From Agromyces intestinalis (lineage in GTDB: Bacteria > Actinomycetota > Actinomycetes > Actinomycetales > Microbacteriaceae): a DNA stretch of 64,000 bases. The DNA lies in assembly GCF_008365295.1 (NCBI RefSeq), contig NZ_CP043505.1, positions 1,488,001 through 1,552,000 on the forward strand, written 5' to 3'. The stretch's first letter is position 1. Each line of letters starts with the position of its first letter. Under the pieces are notes generated by a model. That model was not told the origin of the DNA. It ran no database searches and was given only the letters and a program-made list of their open reading frames with translations. Below are positions 51,051 through 59,957 of this stretch, one piece after another. The translations under genes and the position numbers were made by a program.

Positions 51051-53753
51051 CTACCCTCCGCAGGCGGTGGCAGGGTAGGAGACCTCGATGGTGCGGCTGT
51101 CGCCGCCGCGGGTGCCGGTCACCACGGCGGTGCCGACCTCGACCGACGTCGCCCTGACGTTGAACGTCTGGAAGGCGGATCCGTTCGCTGCGACGTTCGC
51201 CACGGTGCGGCTGCCGAACGGCGTCTCGAGTTCGATGCCGACCGGCTCCGGCCGCAGGTTCACGGCTCGGACGGCGACGTACGCGTTGTTCGCGATGCAG
51301 CGGACCTCGGCGGTGACGGCGAGGTCGATCGAGTACGGCTCGGCCCGGAACGGGACGCTCCAGGACTGATCCCCCGCCGTGAACATGACCGTGCCGTGGT
51401 AGACCGCCTCGGCCGGGAACGTGTGGGTCCCGCTCGCCGCGATCGGATCGCGACCCTGCCGCTGGGCGGGCGTGTAGTCGCGACCCGTGATCGCCGCCGC
51501 CTCGGCCGCCGACCCGTCGCCCCAGTCGATGACGGCCGAGACCGCCGTCGGCGAGAGGGCACCGGCCGCCAGACGGGCGACCGTGGCCGCCGTGACGGTG
51601 CGGTCGACGCCGTACTCGACCACGCTGCCCGCCGTCGAGGTCCCCCACGCGACCTGCGAGATCGTGCCGTAGTTCACGTCGGCGAAGGCCCAGCGTGCGC
51701 CCGCGACCGCCAGCCGCTGACGGTAGGCGTCGTAGTCCTGCGTGAGGACCTTCGGCGACCACGCCTTCTCGAGGATTCCCGCGAGTCGCGGGAACACCAT
51801 GTACTGGTTCGTGCCGAGACCGCGCATCTGCTCACCCCAGATCGGGGCCTCGAGTCCGAGGATGTCCTCCGCGCGAGGGCCTCCGTAGGCGGGCTGAGCC
51901 CACACGCTGCGGTACTTCTCGTAGACCCATTCCGGATCCCACGAATAGGACTGCAGCAACTCGGTGCGCGGCGTGCGCCCGGGCGAGGTGTCGTACCCGA
52001 AGTCGAGATAGGCGTTGTACTCGGGCGTGACGATCACATCGCGACCGTGGTCGAACCACTCGGGCTTGATGAGCGCCGGGCCGCCGCCCGTGTAGTCCGA
52101 CCAGTAGTGGTTGATCGACGTGGAGTCGGGATCGTAGCCCTCGAGTGCCGGGTTCCAGCCCATCATCGTCTTGCCGTTGTCGTTGACGATGATCTCCATC
52201 TGCCGGATCCACCACTTGTAGTTGTCGTGGTTCATGCCGATCGCCTCGTCGCCTCCGATGTGGATGATCGGACCGGGCGAGATCTCGGCCAGCTGACGGA
52301 TCGCCTCACGCCAGAACTCGAGCGCACGCTGCGAGGCGGGGTCGTTCGGGTCGGTGCAGAAGCGGTCGGTCTGCGTCTGGCCGGTGCAGCCCACGACCGA
52401 GATGCCGCCGAGCGCGGTGACGGCCGCGGTCGCGTGCGCGGGCGACTCGAGCTCGGGCACCACTTCGATGAACCGCTCGTTCGCGTACGCCACGATGTCG
52501 GCGAAGTCGTCCTGGGTGTAGAAGCCGGCGATGCATCCCGAGCCGTTGCACCCTCGCCCGTCGAGCGCCGGATACCCCTTGACCTCGAGTCTCCAGGACT
52601 GGCTGTCGCTCAGGTGCAGGTGGAGCCGCGAACCCTTGAGGGCGGCGAACTGGTCGATCATCGCCTTCGTTTCGTCGACCGTCAGGAAGTTGCGAGCCGG
52701 GTCGAGTTGCAGCCCGCGGTGCGCATACCTCGGGTAGTCGAAGATGCTGATCGGGTCGATCGTCCAGGGTCCGACCGACGGCGCCGCCGATGAGATGGCG
52801 GCGGGCAGGAGCTGCCGCAGCGACTGGAAGCCGTTGAAGACGCCGTGCGCCGAGGGCGCGACGATCTCGACCCCGTTCGCCGAGGCGTCGAGCGTGTAGG
52901 CCTCGGCCTCGGCTACCTCGTCGCCCGCCGGAAGCCCGTCGACGTCGCCGATCGTGAGCTCGATGTCGTTGGCTGATGCGCCGACACCTCCCTCGACCGG
53001 GAGCGCGAAGCCGGTGGCCGGCCGCAGCGTCTGCGCCAGCAGTTCCGCCGTTCCGGCGAGTTCGTCGTCCGAGATCACCAGCCGCGAATCTGCGGTCAAC
53101 TCGAACGGGGATCCGGTGCCGGCGGTCTGGCTGACGGGAACCGGGATGACCTCGCCCACGACCGGAGCCGGCTTCGGGCCCGACCAGATCTCGAACTCGT
53201 TGATCGTGTAGCCGGTCGTCGAGTTGGTCGCACTGGCCTGCATGCGCACGCACGAAATCGGCTCGGAACGGTCGATGACGTGCGAGTCCTGGTTGGGCGG
53301 GTCGACGACGTGGGCGACCGGCGTCCAGATGCTGCAGTCCGCGTCGCTCGCGATGAGCAGGTCGTAGGTCGACGGCTTCGACGTGCCCGACCAGAGGATG
53401 AACACCTCGAAGACGGGCGCCGGTTCGGCGAGTTCGACCTGGAACCAGTCGTCGGTGGGGTCGTAGCCGGCGCCGACCGATGCGTAGTTGGACGTCCAGC
53501 CGTTGTGCACGAAGACATCCGTCGCATTAGCGGGCGCATAGGTCAGCGCGGGTGCGGTCTGCCGCTGGGAGCGAGCGGAGGCGACGGCGCCGTCGGCGAG
53601 CGCGAGGTTCACGCTCTCGGCGGTGGCCTGCGCGGGTTCCAAGGGAATCGCGCGGGGCGAGGCGGCGGCTTGGCTCGCGAGAAGCGGGCCGGCGAGCGCC
53701 ACGGCGGCGACCACGGCGATCAGGCCGTGACGCCGGTGTGCGTGCAGTTTCAT
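51051..53753 (-). CDS. Secreted GH20 beta-N-acetylhexosaminidase with galactose-binding and PKD-like domains
   Basis: A 900-residue exported enzyme. Signal peptide about 1-32; an F5/8-type (CBM32-like) domain about 60-195 (NGWTSNYASVG...DDWFQVELAEPAPV); a GH20 N-terminal domain about 200-330; a GH20 barrel about 340-700 with HLHLSDSQSWR and catalytic HIGGDEA (Asp502, Glu503). A PKD-like module follows (AVIDWGDGSAAEA, GTHTFPAEAVYHG), related to that in the chitinase, then a beta-rich C-terminal domain. It releases GlcNAc or GalNAc from chitooligomers or glycans. The ATG at 53753 has GGAGGA upstream. It starts the unit hexosaminidase, WxL-like, DUF916-like. Confidence 0.9.
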   Translation of the reverse strand: MKLHAHRRHGLIAVVAAVALAGPLLASQAAASPRAIPLEPAQATAESVNLALADGAVASARSQRQTAPALTYAPANATDVFVHNGWTSNYASVGAGYDPTDDWFQVELAEPAPVFEVFILWSGTSKPSTYDLLIASDADCSIWTPVAHVVDPPNQDSHVIDRSEPISCVRMQASATNSTTGYTINEFEIWSGPKPAPVVGEVIPVPVSQTAGTGSPFELTADSRLVISDDELAGTAELLAQTLRPATGFALPVEGGVGASANDIELTIGDVDGLPAGDEVAEAEAYTLDASANGVEIVAPSAHGVFNGFQSLRQLLPAAISSAAPSVGPWTIDPISIFDYPRYAHRGLQLDPARNFLTVDETKAMIDQFAALKGSRLHLHLSDSQSWRLEVKGYPALDGRGCNGSGCIAGFYTQDDFADIVAYANERFIEVVPELESPAHATAAVTALGGISVVGCTGQTQTDRFCTDPNDPASQRALEFWREAIRQLAEISPGPIIHIGGDEAIGMNHDNYKWWIRQMEIIVNDNGKTMMGWNPALEGYDPDSTSINHYWSDYTGGGPALIKPEWFDHGRDVIVTPEYNAYLDFGYDTSPGRTPRTELLQSYSWDPEWVYEKYRSVWAQPAYGGPRAEDILGLEAPIWGEQMRGLGTNQYMVFPRLAGILEKAWSPKVLTQDYDAYRQRLAVAGARWAFADVNYGTISQVAWGTSTAGSVVEYGVDRTVTAATVARLAAGALSPTAVSAVIDWGDGSAAEAAAITGRDYTPAQRQGRDPIAASGTHTFPAEAVYHGTVMFTAGDQSWSVPFRAEPYSIDLAVTAEVRCIANNAYVAVRAVNLRPEPVGIELETPFGSRTVANVAANGSAFQTFNVRATSVEVGTAVVTGTRGGDSRTIEVSYPATACGG

Positions 53754-54161
53754 GCGAGGTGTTCCTCCAGATCGAATCGGGGAATTACGACGCACGGCGG
53801 AGCGCGAGGGACCATCGACATCGGCGGTGCGCATCACGGCACGACGCCGACCTGACGAGCCCGGCACAACCCAGCTCGTGCGCTGCCCGCCGGTTTCGGG
53901 TCGCGGTCCGGCTGCCCTGCCTGCCCGGTGTGCCGGGCGGGCACCCGGGTCGGATGCTCGATCATGGCGATGCAGCTTCGCAGCGAGCCCTCATCCACTG
54001 CGACATCTTCAGGTTCGGCGCAGGTGCTCGTGGCACGTTGCCCCATCGGTATGCGGCCGATATCGGCCACCGCGGCCGTTCGCGAGGGGTGTCCACGCGA
54101 GCGGACTGCCGAAGATTGTGTCGAGACTGGCGCACCCCCATCCGGGGTGTCAAGGGATTTT

Positions 54162-54189
54162 CTTGACTTTCTTCATTTAGTCCCAGAAG
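54162..54189. promoter_or_regulatory. Conserved chitin-gene upstream element, copy 2
   Basis: CTTGACTTTCTTC then ATTTAGTCCC on the plus strand, matching the element before the chitinase. It lies about 410 bases before the hexosaminidase start; on the minus strand a TTGACA follows it, a possible -35. Confidence 0.55.
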
Positions 54190-54668
54190 ATAGCCACGCG
54201 GTCAGGCTCGACGTCGACGTCGGCCTGCTCGAAGCACTCATGGCGCGTGGGAAGTACCTGCTGATCGGGGGATCATGAAGCACTCGGGCCACATGGGACC
54301 GTCATGGCGGCTTCGCCCGCCTGGGCGAGTACGCGAACGTCACGCTCGGCGACTCGACCTCGAAGGGTCGGCACCGGCCCGCCCGGCGCCCCCGTTGCTC
54401 CGCGTCCGCGGTCGCACCGCGCAGTGACCCGCCACCGGATCGAACCGGTGGTGCCGAGGATCCGGTGCGGGCCGTGAGCCCCGCGGTCCGCACCGGCCAC
54501 CACTCGCCACCGGCTCGTCTGGTCACCTGCCCCGAGCCGTGCGTGGCGAAGACGCTGACGAAATCGGTCGACTGACACGCTTCGACCCGTCGGCGGGCCG
54601 GATGCGCGGCGACGTCGAGCCGGTGTCAGCGTGCCGCGCCCGATTCGGCGCGCAGCCCGATCTGTCGA

Positions 54669-54674
54669 TACCGT
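54669..54674 (+). promoter_or_regulatory. -10 box for leaderless antiporter mRNA
   Basis: TACCGT lies 7 bases before the ATG at 54682. No standard ribosome-binding spacing, which favours a leaderless transcript and this start over the GTG at 54631. Confidence 0.45.
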
Positions 54675-54681
54675 CGAAGGC

Positions 54682-56415
54682 ATGCTCGACTTCGGTGTGA
54701 TCGCGGTACTCGGCGTCGCCGTGATCGTGGCGGTCACGGCCTTCTCGAAACGCCTCGGCATCGCGGCGCCCATCATCCTCGTGCTCGTGGGCATCGGCAT
54801 CTCGTACATCCCCACGCTGCCGTCGTTCGAGGTGCCGCACGAACTCATCCTCGACGGGCTGCTACCGCCCATCCTCTATGCGGCCGCGATCTCGGTGCCG
54901 ACGATCGACTTCCGCCGCAACTTCTCGACGATCGCGAGCCTCTCGGTCGCGCTCGTCATCGTGTCCGCGTTCGTGATCGGCCTCGTGCTCAACGCGATCA
55001 TCCCCGTCGGCTTCGCGGTCGCGCTGGCCGTCGGCGCGATCGTGAGCCCGCCCGACGCGGTCGCCGCGACCTCGATCGGTCGCCGGCTGGGCCTGCCGCC
55101 GCGCATCCTCACGGTGCTCGAGGGCGAGGGGCTCGTGAACGACGCGACCGCGCTCGTGCTGCTGCGCTCGGCCGTCGCCGCGGCGGCGGGCGGCATGCTC
55201 AGCCCGTGGGAGATCAGCATCGACTTCCTCTACGCGGTCGTCGTCGCGGTCGTGATCGGTCTCGCGGTCGGCTGGCTCACGGTGCGGGTGCGCAGCCGAT
55301 TCGTCGATCCGGTGCTCGACACCGCGGTGTCGATCGTCGTGCCGTTCGTCGCGTTCATGCCCACCGAGCAACTGCATGCATCGGGTGTGCTCGCGGTCGT
55401 GGTCGCGGGCCTCTACACGGGGCACGCGAGCCCCACGGCGTTCTCGGCCCAGGCACGCATCAGCGACCGCATCAATTGGCGCACCATCCAGTTCGTGCTC
55501 GAGAACGCGGTGTTCCTGCTCATCGGGCTCGAGATCCGCTCGCTCGTCGAGCACGTGCATTCGGCGGAGTTCGGGGTGTGGGCGGCCATCGGCGTGGGAG
55601 CCATCATCTCGGTCATCCTGGCCGCCGTGCGGTTCGCCTGGGTGTTCCCGATGCTCTTCTTCATGGGCCGGGATGCGCAGCGGGCCGAGGTTTCGGTCTA
55701 TCGGATGCATCTGGCGCTGCTGGCCGCTCGCGACCACCCGCCCGCGAACGCGGCCGAGGCGCGCCGCCGCGAACGCGCCCGCCGGTTCTACGAACGCCGG
55801 CGCGCCGATCTCGACGAGCTGCGCCGGGAGCACATCGACTGGCGCGGCGGCGTCGTGCTCGGCTGGTCGGGCATGCGCGGGGTCGTCACGCTCGCCGCGG
55901 CGCAGTCGCTGCCGCCGTCGACGCCGTACCGCGAACAGCTCGTGCTCATCGCGTTCACCGTCGCGGTGCTCACGGTCGTGGTGCAGGGCGGCACCCTGCC
56001 GCTGCTCATCCGACTGCTGCGCATCAGCGGACGCGACGAGCTCGAAGACCGCCGATCCCTCGCGAGCCTGCTCGACGAGCTCGGATACGCGGGGCTCGCC
56101 GCGCTCGACGACCCCCTGGCGAACGCCGGGGTCGACCCGGCACCCGACGTGATCGAGCGCGCCCGGCAGGCGTCGTTCCTGCGCGCCGAATCGGCGTGGG
56201 AAGCGGCGCACGACGACCAAGACGGCGTCGACGTGCTCGCCACCGCCCCGCACCACGAGTACCGGCAGCTTCGCCTCGCGATCGTCGACGCCGAACGCGC
56301 CGCACTCGCCGAGGCGCGCAGTCACGGCGCCTACCCGTCGCGGATCCTCGCGCAGGCGCAGTCCATGCTCGACCTGGAGGAGACCCGCCTGCGGCCGGCC
56401 CGCGAGGGGCACTGA
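54682..56415 (+). CDS. CPA1-family Na+/H+ antiporter
   Basis: A 577-residue membrane protein. About 12 helices fill residues 1-440 with the NhaP-type ion motifs VGAIVSPPDAVAATSIGRRLGLP and LEGEGLVNDATALVLLR, plus FVLENAVFLLIGLEIRSL and LGWSGMRGVVTLAAAQSLP. A charged cytoplasmic loop (about 365-400) and a helical C-terminal tail of about 110 residues follow. It exchanges Na+ (or K+) for H+ for pH and salt balance. Stands alone, not part of the sugar clusters. Confidence 0.9.
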   Translation: MLDFGVIAVLGVAVIVAVTAFSKRLGIAAPIILVLVGIGISYIPTLPSFEVPHELILDGLLPPILYAAAISVPTIDFRRNFSTIASLSVALVIVSAFVIGLVLNAIIPVGFAVALAVGAIVSPPDAVAATSIGRRLGLPPRILTVLEGEGLVNDATALVLLRSAVAAAAGGMLSPWEISIDFLYAVVVAVVIGLAVGWLTVRVRSRFVDPVLDTAVSIVVPFVAFMPTEQLHASGVLAVVVAGLYTGHASPTAFSAQARISDRINWRTIQFVLENAVFLLIGLEIRSLVEHVHSAEFGVWAAIGVGAIISVILAAVRFAWVFPMLFFMGRDAQRAEVSVYRMHLALLAARDHPPANAAEARRRERARRFYERRRADLDELRREHIDWRGGVVLGWSGMRGVVTLAAAQSLPPSTPYREQLVLIAFTVAVLTVVVQGGTLPLLIRLLRISGRDELEDRRSLASLLDELGYAGLAALDDPLANAGVDPAPDVIERARQASFLRAESAWEAAHDDQDGVDVLATAPHHEYRQLRLAIVDAERAALAEARSHGAYPSRILAQAQSMLDLEETRLRPAREGH

Positions 56416-56464
56416 GCGACGGGCACTGAGCGGAGCATCCTCACGCTCGGATGCCCCGCCCGGC

Positions 56465-56470
56465 TACGCT
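56465..56470 (+). promoter_or_regulatory. -10 box for leaderless FetB-like mRNA
   Basis: TACGCT followed by 6 bases and the ATG at 56477, the same arrangement as at 27334. Confidence 0.5.
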
Positions 56471-56476
56471 TCCCGC

Positions 56477-57253
56477 ATGGCCGACGATCTCGCCGCGCAG
56501 CTCACCCCCACGATCGCGGGCGTCGTGGTGCTGGCCGCGATCGCGACGGCTGCGCTGTGGTGGTTCCGGGTCCGCGCCAGGTGGGCTCCGGCGATCGCGA
56601 TCCTGCGTGCCGCGGTTCAGCTCGCGGCGGTGAGCCTCATCCTCACCGGCATCATCTCGAGCCCGGGCTGGATCGCGGTCGCGCTGGGCGTGATGGTCGC
56701 GGTCGCGATGGCGGTCGCGACCGGCCGCATCGGATGGTCCGTGCCGCATGCCGTGACGATCGGCGGGTCGATCGCCGCCGGAGTGGCCGTCGCGGGCGTC
56801 GCCGTGTTCGCGACCGGTGCACTGGAGTTCTCGACCCGGTACGTGCTCGCGCTCGGGGCGATCGTGATCGGCAACGCGATGTCGATCGCGACCCTCACCG
56901 GCCGCCGGTTCGTCGGCGCGGTCGGCGAACGGTGGGACGAGGTCGAGGCGTGGCTGTCGCTCGGAGCGACCCCGCGCCAGTCGACCCTGGCGCTCGCCCG
57001 CGACGCGGTGCGCGAGGCGCTCGTGCCCACCGTCGACCAGACCCGAACGACCGGGCTCGTCGTGCTGCCCGGCGCGTTCGTCGGCGCGATCTTCGCCGGC
57101 ATCTCGCCGGTCGAGGCGGGGCGGTTCCAGCTCATCGTGCTGGCGTCGATTCTCGCGGCCGGCGCGATCACGGGCGTGCTCGTGGCCGTCGGCCTCGGGC
57201 CGGTGCGCACGCGGCCGCGGCCCGTCGAGCGAGCGGCGCAGGCGTTGAGGTAG
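56477..57253 (+). CDS. FetB/YbbM-like ABC permease (UPF0014 family)
   Basis: A 258-residue protein with about seven helices. RAAVQLAAVSLILTGII, GAIVIGNAMSIATLTGRRF, EAWLSLGATPRQS and TGLVVLPGAFVGAIFAGISP are the family's conserved blocks; FetB in E. coli works with FetA in metal (iron) homeostasis. No FetA ATPase gene is nearby, so the partner is elsewhere or absent. Confidence 0.85.
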   Translation: MADDLAAQLTPTIAGVVVLAAIATAALWWFRVRARWAPAIAILRAAVQLAAVSLILTGIISSPGWIAVALGVMVAVAMAVATGRIGWSVPHAVTIGGSIAAGVAVAGVAVFATGALEFSTRYVLALGAIVIGNAMSIATLTGRRFVGAVGERWDEVEAWLSLGATPRQSTLALARDAVREALVPTVDQTRTTGLVVLPGAFVGAIFAGISPVEAGRFQLIVLASILAAGAITGVLVAVGLGPVRTRPRPVERAAQALR

Positions 57254-57343
57254 CCGTCGGGCTGCTGGGGGCGACGAGGAGTTCGATCGCTTCGGCGACG
57301 ATGGCGACGTGACCGGGCGGCAGCGCCGTGTCGGTCGTGGCGG

Positions 57344-58804
57344 TCACTGCGCCACCCGGACGGTCGCGACGCTGCGGGGCGGCAGCGTCACGCTCAGCGT
57401 CACGCCGTCGACCCGGTAGTCCACGAAGTCGGCGGGCGCCACCTCGTGGGGCCGCTCGAACGTGTTGTGGCTGTCGGCGTCCGCTGCGGCGAGGATGCGC
57501 GCGGAGGGGATGTCGGTGATGGCCGAAGGGAAGGCGAAGACCGCACTCACCTCGTGCTCGAGCCCGGCGTTCGCCATGCTGACGGTGTAGCCGCGCCCCG
57601 TTCTCGAGATCGTGTAGTCGCCGTGCGTGCCCAGCCCGCCGGGCCGCTCACCGGGCTCGCCGATCGCCTCCACGTGCACGGCGTCCTGGTGGTCCTGGTA
57701 CAGGTCGAACACGTGGTAGGTCGGGGTCGTGACCAGGTCGGGTCCGTCGGTGAGGATCATCGCCTGCAGCACGTTGACCATCTGCGCGACATTGGCCATG
57801 CGCACGCGCGACGCGTGACGGTGGAAGGCGTTGAGCGTGATTGCCGCGACGACCGCATCTCGCATGGTGCTCTGCTGGTGGAGGAAGCCCGGTTCGGTGC
57901 CCGGTTCGACGTCGTACCACGTGCCCCACTCGTCGACGACGAGTCCGACGCGGCGCTGGGGGTCGTACCGGTCCATGATCGCGCCGTGACGCGTCAGAAG
58001 CTCCTCCATCTTCCGCGCTCGCCCGATCGTTGCGTACCAGGTGTCGTCGTCGAAGCCGGTCGCTGAGCCCTTGGCATCCCATTCGCCGGTGGGAATGGTG
58101 TAGTAGTGCAGGCTCAGGCCGTCCATGTGGCCCGCGGCGCGTGCCATGAGCACCTCGGTCCACTCGTAGTCGTCGGCGTTCGCCCCGCATGCGATCTTCG
58201 CGATCGGGTGCTCGCCGTAGGTGCGCACGTAGGTCTGGAACCGGCGGTACTGGTTCGCGTACTCGAGCGGCATCATGTTGCCGCCGCATCCCCAGCTCTC
58301 GTTGCCGACGCCGAAGAACTCGAGCTTCCACGGCTGCTCGCGCCCGTGGCGTTTGCGCAGCTCGGCCATGGGCGAGACCGAGTCGAGCGTCATGTACTCG
58401 ACCCAGTCCTGCATCTCGGCGACCGTGCCGCTGCCGACGTTGCCGTTGATGTAGGCCTCGGCGTCGAGCTGATCGAGGAGTTCGAAGTACTCGTGTGTGC
58501 CGAACTCGTTCGGTTCGATGACGCCGCCCCAGTGCGTATTGACCATCGGCTGACGCTCGGGCCCGATGCCCTTCATCCAGTGGTAGTCGTCGGCGAAGCA
58601 CCCGCCGGGCCAGCGCACGACAGGAACCCTGATGCGGCGAAGCGCCGCGACGACATCGCTGCGGATGCCGTTCTTGTTCGGGATCGGCGAATCGGTCCCG
58701 ACCCACACCCCCTCCTGGATGCACCGACCGAGGTGCTCGGCGAACTGCCCGTAGATGCGTCGGTCGATGCGGTGCCTCGCTGCGTCGTCGTCGACGATGA
58801 TCAC
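57344..58804 (-). CDS. GH51 alpha-L-arabinofuranosidase
   Basis: A 486-residue cytoplasmic enzyme. [18 protein letters not shown] and [13 protein letters not shown] open the barrel. The acid/base glutamate is in [13 protein letters not shown] (Glu169) and the nucleophile in [10 protein letters not shown] (Glu292). A C-terminal beta-sandwich ends in a Val-rich strand. It releases arabinofuranose from imported arabino-oligosaccharides. GTG at 58804 is preferred because AGGAGG lies just before it; an upstream ATG would place the operator inside the gene. Directly downstream of the LacI gene. Confidence 0.9.
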   Translation of the reverse strand: MIIVDDDAARHRIDRRIYGQFAEHLGRCIQEGVWVGTDSPIPNKNGIRSDVVAALRRIRVPVVRWPGGCFADDYHWMKGIGPERQPMVNTHWGGVIEPNEFGTHEYFELLDQLDAEAYINGNVGSGTVAEMQDWVEYMTLDSVSPMAELRKRHGREQPWKLEFFGVGNESWGCGGNMMPLEYANQYRRFQTYVRTYGEHPIAKIACGANADDYEWTEVLMARAAGHMDGLSLHYYTIPTGEWDAKGSATGFDDDTWYATIGRARKMEELLTRHGAIMDRYDPQRRVGLVVDEWGTWYDVEPGTEPGFLHQQSTMRDAVVAAITLNAFHRHASRVRMANVAQMVNVLQAMILTDGPDLVTTPTYHVFDLYQDHQDAVHVEAIGEPGERPGGLGTHGDYTISRTGRGYTVSMANAGLEHEVSAVFAFPSAITDIPSARILAAADADSHNTFERPHEVAPADFVDYRVDGVTLSVTLPPRSVATVRVAQ

Positions 58805-58823
58805 TCCGGCCTCCTCGCCTTGA

Positions 58824-58835
58824 TGTATCGATACA
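58824..58835. promoter_or_regulatory. LacI-type operator before the arabinofuranosidase
   Basis: TGTATCGATACA is a perfect 12-base palindrome with a central CG, the usual LacI-family shape. It lies 20 bases before the GTG and 18 bases after the LacI-type regulator gene, so that regulator is the likely binder. Confidence 0.65.
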
Positions 58836-58852
58836 AACATCAGTTTGATCGG

Positions 58853-59884
58853 TCATGCAAGAGCGATCCGCACCACCCCCGCGGTCGACTCGCGCTCGAC
58901 GAGCCACACGCCGCTGACGATCTCTCGGTAGTCGTCCGCCCTCCGCTCGCCCGAGATGCGCTCCAGCAGCAGCCGAACGACCGCGTCCGCCATGCCGTCG
59001 TGATCGGGCTCGATCGTGGTGAGCGACGGAACGGTGAACGCAGCCACGGGAATATCGTCGAAGCCGACGACCCGCACCTCGTCGGGCACCGAGACAGCGC
59101 GCTCGCGAAGACCGCGCAGCACTCCGACGGCGACCTGATCGGTCGCGCCCACGATGCCGTCGACCGGGCCGACCTCATCCAGCAGCGCATGCACACCCGA
59201 TCGGCCTCCCTCGAACCCGAGTACTGCGACGCGCACGAGCCGATCGTCGCGGGCGATGCCGGCCTCGTCGAGCGCACGCAGGTACCCGCGCGTGCGGAGC
59301 GTGGACACGTCGATGTCGTCGGGCGAGCCGAGGCGTCCGCCGATGATCGCGATGCGCCGGCAGCCCCGTTCGATGAGATGCCGGGTCGCAAGCCGAGCGC
59401 CTTCCTCGTTGCCCATCAGCACGTGATCGACCGGCTCGTCGTAGGCGCGCTCCCCCATGACCACGATGGGGTACTCGCCGCGCAGCAGCTCGGCGTCGGC
59501 GTTCGCGAGCTCGCTGGCGTGCAGCACGACGCCGTCATAGCTGCGCAGGCGTGAGCGCGTGATCGCACCGAGCTCACCCTCACGCCGCGCGCCGGTCTGC
59601 TCGACGACGACGTCGTACCCCTCGGCCGCGGCGCGCTCGACGAGCAGTCGCGCGAGCAGGCCGAAGTACGGGTGGTCGAGATTCGGCACCGCGAGGCCGA
59701 TGACCCCGGTGCGCCCCTGCCGAAGGCTGCGCGCGGTCGTGTTGACGTGGTAGTCGAGCGCCGCGATCGCCTCGAGCACCCGCTGTCGCGTCGCCGGGCG
59801 GACGTGCGGGTGGCCGTTGACGACGTTCGACACCGTCATCGGTGAGACACCAGCGCGGCGCGCCACGTCCTGCATCGTCGTCAC
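58853..59884 (-). CDS. LacI-family regulator (arabinoside type)
   Basis: A 343-residue repressor. Helix-turn-helix TTMQDVARRAGVSPMTVSNVVNGHPHV at the start, then the effector domain (GVIGLAVPNLDHPYFGLL, GVVLHASEL, VVGFDDIPVAAF). GTG at 59884 has GGAGGGG nine bases upstream; longer frames lack signals. It is followed by the operator and the arabinofuranosidase gene, which it probably controls in response to an arabinose-containing sugar. Confidence 0.88.
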   Translation of the reverse strand: MTTMQDVARRAGVSPMTVSNVVNGHPHVRPATRQRVLEAIAALDYHVNTTARSLRQGRTGVIGLAVPNLDHPYFGLLARLLVERAAAEGYDVVVEQTGARREGELGAITRSRLRSYDGVVLHASELANADAELLRGEYPIVVMGERAYDEPVDHVLMGNEEGARLATRHLIERGCRRIAIIGGRLGSPDDIDVSTLRTRGYLRALDEAGIARDDRLVRVAVLGFEGGRSGVHALLDEVGPVDGIVGATDQVAVGVLRGLRERAVSVPDEVRVVGFDDIPVAAFTVPSLTTIEPDHDGMADAVVRLLLERISGERRADDYREIVSGVWLVERESTAGVVRIALA

Positions 59885-59957
59885 GAGACTCGGCCCCCTC
59901 CTCGCCGTTGCGCCGTTTCTGCACCGTAACAGAGACTGCGGAAGCACCTGGCCGGGC

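Larger units (their letters stand above)
53754..54681. other. Long stretch without a convincing gene
   Basis: 928 bases upstream of the hexosaminidase (minus) and antiporter (plus). It holds the second conserved element (54162-54189), a hairpin CCACCGG/CCGGTGG (54432-54451) and the antiporter promoter. Short open frames around 54210-54390 have normal-looking codons (for example ARGKYLLIGGS, GFARLGEYANVTLGD) but no start or ribosome-binding site, so a gene remnant is possible. Confidence 0.5.
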
